A DNA stretch of 16,773 bases from an uncultured Bacteroidales bacterium (GCA_934675095.1 CAKUPC010000043.1:1-16773), one strand, 5' to 3'. Shown: positions 7,289-15,627, counted from the first letter of the stretch. Made by a program: numbers and translations. The notes: generated by a model from the letters alone, not told the origin.

Positions 7289-10200
7289 CTAAAAGTTCAT
7301 CTGAAGGTTAATCACGAATGTCCTCGGACGCGGGAAGGCGCCGTTGTCAATCCGTCGTGTGGTCGCGCTTGTGGAGACGTCCGGGTCGAAGCCGTTGTAG
7401 CGCTTCCACAGCAGCAGGTTCTCCCCGCTCGCGCCCACCACGATGCTCTTGCACCATTTCTTCGCGACGTTGAAGCGGTAGCTCAGCGAAACCTCCTTGA
7501 GACGGATGTAGGAAGCGTCGTAAATCATGCGGTCGCTGGCGTTGTAGTCCTCCTTGCCGGCACGCGGGATGTTGGAGTCCGGATTCAGCTCCGGATCCCA
7601 TGCGTCGAGCATATAGCGATACTTGTTATAGGCCCTGGAGCCGCTTCCGGCGAGGATTTCGCTGATGTTGTAAATCTTTCCGCCGAAGGAGTAGGTAGCA
7701 TAGACCTTGAGGGAGAGATTCCCGAGCGTAAAGGTGTTCTGGAGTCCGCCATAGACCACAGGGTCGGCATTCCCCTGATAGACAAGGTCGTTCTGGTCGA
7801 GCAGTCCGTCGTTGTTCTGATCGACATAGCGGCAGATTCCGAGCTGTTCCGTTCCCGAGCTGACATAGGTCTTTGAAATCTTGTTCCTGTCAATCTCGTC
7901 CTGACTGTGCCATACCCCGGCGTACTGGTAGCCCCAGAGGGAGTTCACCGGATAGCCGGCGCGGTAGCCGTAGAGAGGCTGGGTGAGGTTGCGGAAGTTG
8001 GAGTATGTCGGCACGAGACGGTCCTCTCCGGCGTCGATGACAAGCTGGTCGTTGTGCGAAATCGTGAACATCGTGCTCCACGAGAACTTGCGGGTGACGA
8101 TGTTGCGGGTGGTGAGGGCGACCTCGATTCCACGGTTGCGGGTGTTTCCCATATTCGTGAAATATGTGTCATACCCCGTGCTCTGGTTCGTCTTCATCGC
8201 GAGAAGAAGGTCCGATGTCCTCGATTCGTATGCATCGACTTCGAGATTGACCCTTTCGCCGAACGCGGAGAAATTGAGACCTATATTATATGAGTCCGTC
8301 GTCTCCCATGTGAGGTTTCCGTTGCTAAGGCGTGTGTCGTAATATGCCAGCGGCCTGTAGTCTCCGAGCATCCATACTCCCTTGTCCGAGGTGAGGGTGG
8401 ATTTCGACATATACGAGCCTATGGCATCGTTTCCGCTGCGTCCGACGCTCGCCCTGAGGGAAAGGTCGTCGAGCCACGAGGCTCCGGCGAGAAAATCCTC
8501 ACGGCTGATGTTCCACCGGAGGGCGGCCGCCGGGAATATTCCCCACTTGCGGTTATCGGCGAAGTTCGAGGCGCCGTCGGCACGCATGGTGAGGGTGACG
8601 TAGTATTTCTTGAGATAGTCATAGTTCACGCGGGCGAGGACGGACATCGAGGTCTTGATGTTCTCGTAGCTGCGGTTGGTGGTGTTGCGGTCGTCGAGAA
8701 GGCCGCCGAGGTTCTTGTAGGTGACGTTGTCGTCCATGTAGCCCTCGCCGTAGAAGTAGCGGTAGTCGATGTTGGTGCGCTCCGCCGTGAATCCCGCGAG
8801 GAGGTTCAGGGTGTGACGGCGCGAGAAGGTTCGGTCGTATGTGAAGGTGTTCTCGCTGAGGAATATCTGACGGTCCTGCCAGATTGCCGTTGCGGTTCCG
8901 CCGGTAAGGTTGCGCTGTGCCACAGGAAGGGTCGATGGGGCGTAGCGCAGGGACTTGTAGCCGTCGGTCGTGAAGGAGAACTTGCTGACGAAGGAGGCGT
9001 AGCGGTTGAAGATGAGCCTCACCCAAGGGAGCAGGTTCAGGTTGGTCTGGCGCACGTCGTTGCTTATCTGCTTCGCACAGATGTATGGGTTGTTGAACGG
9101 TGAGCCTCCGGATGCGTATTCCGAGCCGAAGGTGTTCCATGTGTCGTTGATTCCGAGCAGCGGGCTGAGATAGATTGCGGCGGTGCTGTTGGTTCCGGTG
9201 ATGGACGCGCTGGACTTGTCGGTGCTGCGGTCGGCGTAGTAGAGACGCACGCCGGCGCGGAGCCATTTGAGCGGCTGTGTCTCGACGCTCACCCTTCCGC
9301 TGATGCGGCTGAAGCCGGAGCCGATGACCACTCCCCTCTCGTTGTGATAGCCGAAGGACGCTGAGGCGCGGGTGATGTTGGTTCCGCCCTGCGCGGAGAA
9401 GGTATAGTCCTGATACACACCCGTCTGCGAGAGAGCGTCAATCCAGTCCGTGCCCTTGCCCTTCGCGGCGATTTCCTCATCGGAGAAGTAGAAGTTGCGA
9501 GAGGGGTTCTCCGTCCCGTTCATGTAGTCGGAGATGTAGTGCGTCATGTTGCAGTACTTGGCGAACTCGGAGGCGTCCATAAGGTCGAGCGAGCCCATTA
9601 TTCTCGAAACGCCGGCCGCCGCCTTGAGCGATGCCGTGAAATTTCTTGAAGTCTCGCGTTCCGTGGTTATGAGTATGACTCCGTTTGCTCCGCGTGAGCC
9701 GTAGAGCGAGGTGGAGGAGACATCCTTGAGTACGGATATGCTCTTGATATCCGAAGGGTTGATTTCGTTGAGGTCGGAGACCGCGTCAATCACGCCATCG
9801 ACGACGATAAGAGGCGCGTTTCCGGCGCTGATGGACCTCGCTCCGCGAATCTGGATGGAAGCCTCGGCGCCGGGTTCTCCGGTCGATGACATCATGTCCA
9901 TTCCGGCGATGCGGCCCTGAAGAGCTGAGCTGACCGAGGATGCCGGAACGTCGGCGAGCGACTTCATATCCACGACAGAGACAGCTCCCGTAAGGTCGGA
10001 TTTCTTTGAGGTTCCGTAGGCGATGACCACCACGTCGTCGAGCTTCGCGGCCTCGGACTTGAGCACGACGTCAATCTTCGTGCGTCCGTTCACCGGTTCC
10101 AGCAGCGACTCGAAGCCGAGGCAGCTGAACTCGATGAAGCCTTCGGAGACGACGTTGAGTTCGTATTTTCCGTCAACGTCTGTCGCCGTGCCCTTGGCGG

Positions 10201-10357
10201 CCGCCTGTTTGTCAATCACATAGACTCCCGGCAGAGGATTGCCTTCGCTGTCCTTCACCGTTCCGCTGACCTTCACGCTCTGGGCGAAGGCCGACGCGGC
10301 TGACGAAAGGACAAGGAGAGTCAGAATAAGTATCCTTTTCATATATTCGTGTTTCAT
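7289..10357 (-). CDS. susC: SusC-like TonB-dependent outer-membrane transporter
   Basis: 1022 residues. It imports oligosaccharides across the outer membrane, powered by TonB/ExbBD. Order of parts: signal peptide (cleavage near AFA|Q, residue 25); carboxypeptidase-regulatory-like Ig domain at about 28-105 (VSGTVKDSEGNPLPGVYV); TonB-box-like segment DDVVVIAYG at about 107-115; plug domain to about 240 with the SusC signature SLYGSRGANGVILITTE; then a 22-strand-type beta-barrel ending PRPRTFVINLQMNF with the terminal Phe typical of barrel proteins. Length is typical. The start used here is ATG 10357 (MKHEYMKR); an internal ATG at 10342 (MKRILIL) gives a more conventional signal peptide and may be the true start. 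It follows lipoprotein A by 30 bp and is followed by SusD after 12 bp. No FecR/anti-sigma partner is seen, so control is probably by the adjacent AraC-type regulator. Confidence 0.96.
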   Translation of the reverse strand: MKHEYMKRILILTLLVLSSAASAFAQSVKVSGTVKDSEGNPLPGVYVIDKQAAAKGTATDVDGKYELNVVSEGFIEFSCLGFESLLEPVNGRTKIDVVLKSEAAKLDDVVVIAYGTSKKSDLTGAVSVVDMKSLADVPASSVSSALQGRIAGMDMMSSTGEPGAEASIQIRGARSISAGNAPLIVVDGVIDAVSDLNEINPSDIKSISVLKDVSSTSLYGSRGANGVILITTERETSRNFTASLKAAAGVSRIMGSLDLMDASEFAKYCNMTHYISDYMNGTENPSRNFYFSDEEIAAKGKGTDWIDALSQTGVYQDYTFSAQGGTNITRASASFGYHNERGVVIGSGFSRISGRVSVETQPLKWLRAGVRLYYADRSTDKSSASITGTNSTAAIYLSPLLGINDTWNTFGSEYASGGSPFNNPYICAKQISNDVRQTNLNLLPWVRLIFNRYASFVSKFSFTTDGYKSLRYAPSTLPVAQRNLTGGTATAIWQDRQIFLSENTFTYDRTFSRRHTLNLLAGFTAERTNIDYRYFYGEGYMDDNVTYKNLGGLLDDRNTTNRSYENIKTSMSVLARVNYDYLKKYYVTLTMRADGASNFADNRKWGIFPAAALRWNISREDFLAGASWLDDLSLRASVGRSGNDAIGSYMSKSTLTSDKGVWMLGDYRPLAYYDTRLSNGNLTWETTDSYNIGLNFSAFGERVNLEVDAYESRTSDLLLAMKTNQSTGYDTYFTNMGNTRNRGIEVALTTRNIVTRKFSWSTMFTISHNDQLVIDAGEDRLVPTYSNFRNLTQPLYGYRAGYPVNSLWGYQYAGVWHSQDEIDRNKISKTYVSSGTEQLGICRYVDQNNDGLLDQNDLVYQGNADPVVYGGLQNTFTLGNLSLKVYATYSFGGKIYNISEILAGSGSRAYNKYRYMLDAWDPELNPDSNIPRAGKEDYNASDRMIYDASYIRLKEVSLSYRFNVAKKWCKSIVVGASGENLLLWKRYNGFDPDVSTSATTRRIDNGAFPRPRTFVINLQMNF

Positions 10358-10387
10358 TGAAAACTTATATTGTTCGTTGCGTCCGGG

Positions 10388-12637
10388 TTATTCGATTGTC
10401 GGCTTGCTTCCGGTGGCGTAAATTTCTCCGGAGCATCCGGCAACTGCCTCCTTTGGAAGAGTGGCCGTGGATGTGCAGCCCTTTATTGTCGGAACAGGAG
10501 AGACTTTAAGAACATGACCGACGATGCCTCCGACTGCGCCAATCTGTGCCTGAATCTTTGCCAATGTGTTGGTTGTGAGGCCAAAAGAGCCGCTGTTAGT
10601 GCATGATGAGATTTCGGAAAAGGCCGTTCCGCCGAGTATTCCACCCACAAGCGAGCACGGCTTGAGCGTTCCGCCGGCGAGAATCCTTCCGCTGTTGGTG
10701 CAGCCGTCAATCTTGGCCGGCTTTGACGAAGGCCCGACAACAATACCGGCAATGCCTCCGACATAACATTGTCTCGCCCCGGACATCTGGACAGATGCAC
10801 CGCTGTCGATAGAACTACAGACATCAATTGTTCCGGAATTGGAACAACCGATGATTTCAGCATAGAAACCTGCCGCCGCGCCTGGAGTCGGATTAACATA
10901 GCTGCAAGATGCATTTCCTGAAAGAGGAGCAATCCTGCCGATAATTCCGCCGATAGAATAAGCCCCCTGTGCTCCGGCATTCTTGAATGTGTTTTCCCAA
11001 AGAGTGATGTTTCCCTCATTCACGCAATTCTTCAATGTCACGAATGACTCGGCTGTTCCGCCGTATGCGGAAGCAAGTATGCCGCCCACCGCACATTTGA
11101 AAAGGTCAGAAGGTTTCGTTGCCTCTTTCTTCACGGTTATATTTCCGGTGTTGCGGCAGCCCTCGAATGTTCCGAGTTTTGTCGTGCCGTCAGCGCCTTT
11201 TGCATCCGGGCGAAAAGCGATTCCGCCACCCATAAATTCATGATTTGCAGAAAACGGCAGATTTATCTCGAAGTCGGCGCTGTTCACGCAGTCCCTCATC
11301 ACTCCGCCGTTCGCCTCGACAAGGCCGCAGAAATGGAAATTGGCATCGACGGTTGCAGTCAGCGCGGCCCTGTTCTCACAGTTCTCGACTGTTCCGAGAT
11401 TAGTCGCGGCAAGAGACGCGCAGGAGTTGGCGCTCTTTTCGGTGCGCAGTCCGCCAAGCCTGAGGTTCTTCACGACACCAGTCTCCGTGATGCTCTTTAT
11501 GAGCGGCTTTGTGAGCGAGTTGCGGGTAATGATATATCCGCCACCGTTCAGCACTCCGTCCCAGTTTTCAATTTGGGTGAGTTCGTCTGCGGAAGTGACG
11601 TTCGCCACGATTGATACCTCACCGCTCTCGGGGGCTTTCCACAAAGAATAGTCCCCGGCGTTCACGGCGGCAGCGAAGCTGTTCCAAGATTCAGGATCGG
11701 TGATTATCAGCGCACCGCTCGGTACGAAGGTCTGCTCCGCCCATCCGACTATGACCCCGGAGTGCACGGCGGTGTTCTCGCGCATCTCGATGACCATCTT
11801 GCGGCCGTATTTTTCGGTAATCGTGAGGTTGAAGCCCTCTGCATATTCTCCCGCAGGCACGCAGAAATTCAGCTCGACGGCCACTGAGACTCCATCCGCT
11901 TCGCCAGCGCCGGAACCATCGCCTGAGCCATCAGCCGAGTCGGCATCTGAACCAGCACCCGAACCAGCCGCAAAACCGCCTTCAGGAATGGAGAGAGAGA
12001 TGTCCTGCCCGGCCTCAACAGCAGTCAGTTTCCCGTCCGCGAGGTTCAGGCTGAATTTCCCGGCAAGTGGTGTCCCGAGGCTCGTGAGCGTGATGTCGGT
12101 AACCTCATATTTTCCGAAATCCACAGGAATCCGCACCACTCCGCAAAGGTTTTTCAAAGTGAAATTCGTCTCCCCGGACTGTCCGTACAGCACGGCGGAA
12201 CCGTTGCCGAACGAGCCGGAATTCCATTTCTGGACTGTCTGAAGTGTGATTTCGGCAGAATTGCCGTCCATCGAGCCACAAATCCAGCTCGGATAAACCA
12301 CGCCGTAAGGGGCGCTGACTCCGGACACGCTGAACGTCGCGTCAGTGGCCTTGGCCCCCACCCCGTGAAGAGGCTCGGAGCGCTGCCCGTTCACGGCGAT
12401 GCGGTCGCCCTCGCACCAATAGACCGGATAGACCGAACCGTCAGGTTCACCGAGAACGGTCTTGGTTAAAGTCCCGCTGCCGAGGCTGAGGCTGACAGAC
12501 TTTTCCGGCGCCGGTCCGGGAGCCGGTTCTTCGCTGTTCGCCGGCTTTTCACAGCCGGAAGCAGCCGCAAGAATGGCAGCAACGGCAAATGTATGCACGG
12601 CTGCGGCTGCAAGGACAGATGAAAGTTTGTTTTTCAT
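10388..12637 (-). CDS. Surface lipoprotein A: fimbrillin-like N-domain plus GLUG-like repeats
   Basis: I chose ATG 12637, giving 749 residues (MKNKLSSVLAAAAVH...); a TTG two codons upstream (12643) extends the frame but is less likely. The lipobox is AASGC (Cys29). The N-domain (about 45-290) matches that of lipoprotein B in order and motifs: VYWCEGDRIAVNG, APYGVVYPSW and FNLTITEKYGRK. It is interrupted at about residues 222-248 by a Gly/Ser/Asp/Ala-rich insertion. A connector follows (PESWNSFAAAVNAGDYSLW), then about eight C-x-N/S-x-G/A repeats: ENCENRAAL, RDCVNSADF, EGCRNTGNI, KNCVNEGNI, IGCSNSGTI, DGCTNSGRI, SSCTNSGSF and KGCTSTATL. These suggest a beta-helix with a Cys/Asn ladder. It is the first gene after the repeat array and lies 30 bp before SusC, an unusual place for a large lipoprotein. 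It is probably a surface adhesin or glycan-binding protein; this is inferred. Confidence 0.85.
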   Translation of the reverse strand: MKNKLSSVLAAAAVHTFAVAAILAAASGCEKPANSEEPAPGPAPEKSVSLSLGSGTLTKTVLGEPDGSVYPVYWCEGDRIAVNGQRSEPLHGVGAKATDATFSVSGVSAPYGVVYPSWICGSMDGNSAEITLQTVQKWNSGSFGNGSAVLYGQSGETNFTLKNLCGVVRIPVDFGKYEVTDITLTSLGTPLAGKFSLNLADGKLTAVEAGQDISLSIPEGGFAAGSGAGSDADSADGSGDGSGAGEADGVSVAVELNFCVPAGEYAEGFNLTITEKYGRKMVIEMRENTAVHSGVIVGWAEQTFVPSGALIITDPESWNSFAAAVNAGDYSLWKAPESGEVSIVANVTSADELTQIENWDGVLNGGGYIITRNSLTKPLIKSITETGVVKNLRLGGLRTEKSANSCASLAATNLGTVENCENRAALTATVDANFHFCGLVEANGGVMRDCVNSADFEINLPFSANHEFMGGGIAFRPDAKGADGTTKLGTFEGCRNTGNITVKKEATKPSDLFKCAVGGILASAYGGTAESFVTLKNCVNEGNITLWENTFKNAGAQGAYSIGGIIGRIAPLSGNASCSYVNPTPGAAAGFYAEIIGCSNSGTIDVCSSIDSGASVQMSGARQCYVGGIAGIVVGPSSKPAKIDGCTNSGRILAGGTLKPCSLVGGILGGTAFSEISSCTNSGSFGLTTNTLAKIQAQIGAVGGIVGHVLKVSPVPTIKGCTSTATLPKEAVAGCSGEIYATGSKPTIE
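11895..11975 (-). repeat. Low-complexity Gly/Ser/Asp/Ala-coding insertion in lipoprotein A
   Basis: This stretch encodes a linker rich in GS, GSGD and GSGAG units. At the DNA level it contains short imperfect repeats of a GAACCAGC/GAGCCATC type on the plus strand. The equivalent place in lipoprotein B reads directly from the NGDSGIAANTPMF region into the AIPAADYQKGLTF strand without such a segment. It probably grew by slippage and lies in a surface loop. Confidence 0.6.
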
Positions 12638-12692
12638 ATTCAATTGATTATCAGTTTATCTGTATTACTATCTTTATGATTGCGCTCAATTC

Positions 12693-12782
12693 ATATTCTC
12701 CATCATCTTATATTCTCCATCATCATGGCTCCACATTTATATTCTCCATCACCATCATGACACCACATTTATATCCTCCATC
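12693..12782. promoter_or_regulatory. Four direct copies of ATATTCTCCATC: candidate operator array upstream of the PUL operon
   Basis: The 12-mer ATATTCTCCATC occurs at 12693-12704, 12710-12721 and 12739-12750, and as ATATCCTCCATC at 12771-12782. Start-to-start spacings are 17, 29 and 32 bp. The last two copies are embedded in a longer repeat beginning CCACATTTATAT and containing ATCATGA, with the ATCATGA of the final copy overlapping the regulator's stop codon. The array sits in the 149-bp gap between the AraC-type regulator gene and lipoprotein A, roughly 55-145 bp before the latter's ATG. AraC-family and HTCS regulators often bind direct repeats, so these are plausible operator half-sites for the neighbouring regulator. 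No clear TAnnTTTG -7 box was found between the array and the ATG. An alternative is a slippage-derived tandem repeat with no function. Confidence 0.5.
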
Positions 12783-12786
12783 CGAA

Positions 12787-15627
12787 TCATGATTCCGCCG
12801 GGGCGTTTTCCTTTCCCCTCATTTCCTCCGCAAAGACGGTCGGCGTCTTTCCGTACATTTCCCTGAAACACTTGGCAAAGTAGGAGACATTCGAGAATCC
12901 GACCGCGTAGCATATCTCCGAAATGTTGTTCCCATGAGGCTCGCGCAGCATCTCGGCCGCCACGACAAGGCGGAGATTGCGCACATAGTTGTTCGGAGAA
13001 GTGTCAAGCAGGCGGCGGATGCGGCGCACGAGCGTTGAAGGGCTGACGGCCATTTTCTCAGCAATTATCTCATTGGAAAGCAATGCGTTGGAAAGATTCT
13101 CTCGAACTATGCCGTCAAACTCGGCAAGGAAATCCTGGTCCTTCTTGGGCAGTCCCACAATCTGCGAGACGGTGTTGATTTTCTCCCGGAAGACCTCCTC
13201 CTCCTTCGAGCGCCGGTAGTCAATCTCCATCTGCCGGCTCTTACGTTCGACGTTCCACCACACCGCGACAAAGATGCCGGCAGCAATCATCAGCGCGAAG
13301 AGGACAATCAGCGCAATGCCCCACGGGGATGCCCAGAACGGCGGCCGGATGATTATCTTCAGCGGGACATGAGCGCCGTGCCATTCGGACGACGATGTCG
13401 ATGAACGCAGTTCAAGGGTATATGTGCCCGAAGGGACATTGTACCAGAAGGCGGAGCGCGACACGGAGATGTCCCTCCACTGCGTGTCATATCCCTTCAG
13501 ACGGCACTGGAGCCACGACGACGATGCGGAGGACATATCAGGAACGGAAAAGTCGAAGCCGAATGAATTCTGGTCATGGTCGAGCCTTATGTCGTCCAGC
13601 AGGTCGAGGTTGTCATCGGTCGTGACGGCCGCATCGCCGACATGAAGGCGCGAGATGATGATGTCCGGATGACCTCCGGTGCGCAGTCTCTTGGGAGAGA
13701 AGCTTATGAACCCGTTGTCGGAGCCGAAGCAGAGCTCGCCGGACGAGAGCCGCAGGGCACTGTTGGTGAGCTTGGTGTCAAGAAGCCCCTCGATTTCCGT
13801 GTAGAGACGCAGCCCGGAGGTTTCCGGATTGAACTGGACAAGACCGGAGTCGGAGGCAAGCCACAGGCAGCCGCTGCGGTCCTCGACGCAGCGGAAGAAC
13901 ACGTCGGTCGGGAGGGATGGAAAGTTCGAGCTGTCGCAGGTCGAGAATCTTCCGGTTTCGGGAATATATTCGGAAAAACCGTGGCTGAACCCTATCGCCC
14001 AGACACGACCGCCGGCATCGACATGAACGGACGCCACCTTATTGTCCGGAAGCCCGTCGTCATGCGAAAGATGGAGGATTTCTCCGTTCGACGGATTCCA
14101 GCGATATATTCCCGACGCGAAGGACGAGAGCCACAGGTTTCCCTTCGCGTCTTCGTCCATCGAGGTGAGGAACACGCCATCGAATATTCCCGTATCCTCG
14201 AAACGGTCGTTTTCCCTGTCATATTTTGAAAGTCCGAGGGTCGTCCCGGCATAGATGTCGCCGTTCGATGTCCTGTGCACGAGATAGACCTTTGGGTCGC
14301 TGCGACCGCTCTTTTTCCGGAGCACGCCGTAGGATTTCAGTGATTTGGTCCGCGTGTCAAGCCTGTAGAGACCGTGCAGCGAGCCGAACCAGAGACAGTG
14401 GCCGTCAATGCACGGGGAGCAGACCGTCGCGGGAATGCCAGGAGTGGTTACGCGCTCCACCTCTGATGTTTCGGGATTCCAGAGAAGCAGCCCGGACTGC
14501 TCGGTCGAGACCCAGACTTTGGTTCCCGATTCCTCGGCGAAGCCGCTCACGATGCAGCCCTCAAGCGAGACTCCGGAAGCCGTGTAGTGCTTGCGGAAGT
14601 TGGTCTGCGCGAGTCCGGACCAGTTGACCCCGCCGTCCTTGGTGCCGAGCCACACGCCGCCGCCGTCATCCACGAAGGCACAGGTCACATAGCTTCCAGA
14701 AAGGGAGAATCTGTCCGCGGCATCCCGCTCTATTCTCCGCACACCGGTTCCCATGAGGTCGTATCTCCAGACTCCGTCTGTCGTCGTGAGCCAGAGCCAT
14801 CTCTGCCTCTCGAAGAAGCTGTCCAGTAGAACGGTTCCCTCAGGAAGGCGGAAAAGACAGCGTATTGCGCCGGACACGGGATCTATCTCGCTAATTCCCC
14901 GAAGCGTGCTCGCCACATAGACCTGTCCGTCCGCGCCCTCGTATATCCCTTCGATTTCATCACCATCGAACCAGCCGCCGTCCGGAAAAGGCTCAATCAC
15001 GCCGCTGTCCCTAAGCCCCGAAGGTGAATGATAAAGGGCGGAATGGTAGCGGGAGAGCCACACGCCGCTGTGCCGGGAGACGAGCATCTTCCGGAATCCG
15101 GAGACGCCGAGCGTGTCGTAGCTTATGTGGTGGAGGTGGGAATATTTCGTGTCGTATGCAAACACGCCCTGATCGTTCACGAGCATCCAGATCTGCCTGT
15201 CGCCGTCGAATGTGATGAATGTCACCTTGTTGCGGATGGTCTCTCCGCTGTCAGCGGCACGGGTGAGGGGTTCAAAGCGGTCGAGGACATAGTTGTAGCA
15301 GCTCACGCCGTTGTCGGTGCCGACCCAGATGTTCCCGTCGCGGTCCTCGGCGAAGCAGTTGATGTAGTCGGTGGTGAGGCCGAGGTCGGCGGCCGTGAAG
15401 ACGTCGAAGCGCCGCCCGTCATAGCGGTTCAGTCCGTGGTAGGTACCGATCCAGATGAAGCCCCGCGAGTCCTGCATGATGCGGCTCACCCCGTCGTAGG
15501 ACAGTCCGCTGTTCGCGGTTGTCAGGTGGGTGAACTTGTAATGTCCTGCCCCCCCCTGTGCCGTTTCCGGCAGGGCAAGGGACAGCAGCACCGCTACAAT
15601 GGCTTTTATGATGTTTTTTATCTTCAT
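12787..15627 (-). CDS. Membrane-anchored propeller sensor with AraC-type DNA-binding domain; HTCS-like, lacks kinase and receiver
   Basis: ATG 15627 is preferred (946 residues, signal MKIKNIIKAIVAVLLSLALP); a GTG at 15648 extends the frame. After the signal come about 14 reg_prop-type blades, e.g. DSRGFIWIGTYHGLNRYDG, DRDGNIWVGTDNGVSCYN and DAKGNLWLSSFASGIYRWN, enough for two seven-bladed propellers. A Y_Y_Y domain follows at about 680-765 (RLKGYDTQWRDI, YNVPSGTYTLELR), then one transmembrane helix at about 769-791. A charged helix leads straight into an AraC HTH at about 845-935 (NNISEICYAVGFSNVSYFAK). Classic hybrid two-component sensors run to about 1300-1400 residues with HisKA, HATPase and receiver between the helix and the HTH; none of those motifs is present. 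It probably senses periplasmic glycan and binds DNA while still membrane-bound. It lies 149 bp before lipoprotein A and 46 bp after the propeller enzyme. Confidence 0.9.
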   Translation of the reverse strand: MKIKNIIKAIVAVLLSLALPETAQGGAGHYKFTHLTTANSGLSYDGVSRIMQDSRGFIWIGTYHGLNRYDGRRFDVFTAADLGLTTDYINCFAEDRDGNIWVGTDNGVSCYNYVLDRFEPLTRAADSGETIRNKVTFITFDGDRQIWMLVNDQGVFAYDTKYSHLHHISYDTLGVSGFRKMLVSRHSGVWLSRYHSALYHSPSGLRDSGVIEPFPDGGWFDGDEIEGIYEGADGQVYVASTLRGISEIDPVSGAIRCLFRLPEGTVLLDSFFERQRWLWLTTTDGVWRYDLMGTGVRRIERDAADRFSLSGSYVTCAFVDDGGGVWLGTKDGGVNWSGLAQTNFRKHYTASGVSLEGCIVSGFAEESGTKVWVSTEQSGLLLWNPETSEVERVTTPGIPATVCSPCIDGHCLWFGSLHGLYRLDTRTKSLKSYGVLRKKSGRSDPKVYLVHRTSNGDIYAGTTLGLSKYDRENDRFEDTGIFDGVFLTSMDEDAKGNLWLSSFASGIYRWNPSNGEILHLSHDDGLPDNKVASVHVDAGGRVWAIGFSHGFSEYIPETGRFSTCDSSNFPSLPTDVFFRCVEDRSGCLWLASDSGLVQFNPETSGLRLYTEIEGLLDTKLTNSALRLSSGELCFGSDNGFISFSPKRLRTGGHPDIIISRLHVGDAAVTTDDNLDLLDDIRLDHDQNSFGFDFSVPDMSSASSSWLQCRLKGYDTQWRDISVSRSAFWYNVPSGTYTLELRSSTSSSEWHGAHVPLKIIIRPPFWASPWGIALIVLFALMIAAGIFVAVWWNVERKSRQMEIDYRRSKEEEVFREKINTVSQIVGLPKKDQDFLAEFDGIVRENLSNALLSNEIIAEKMAVSPSTLVRRIRRLLDTSPNNYVRNLRLVVAAEMLREPHGNNISEICYAVGFSNVSYFAKCFREMYGKTPTVFAEEMRGKENAPAES

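Noticed and set aside
12641..12643. TTG as the start of lipoprotein A
   Set aside because: An ATG two codons later (12637) gives a normal lysine-containing signal peptide; the non-ATG start adds nothing.
12703..12768. 21-codon minus-strand frame (MWCHDGDGEYKCGAMMMENI...) in the spacer before lipoprotein A, a possible leader peptide
   Set aside because: It is made almost entirely of the direct repeat units and has no independent sign of coding; the repeats are better explained as binding sites or slippage.
13576..14229. 217-codon plus-strand frame opposite the regulator
   Set aside because: Antisense to the reg_prop region, with no recognisable domain; explained by codon bias on the coding strand.
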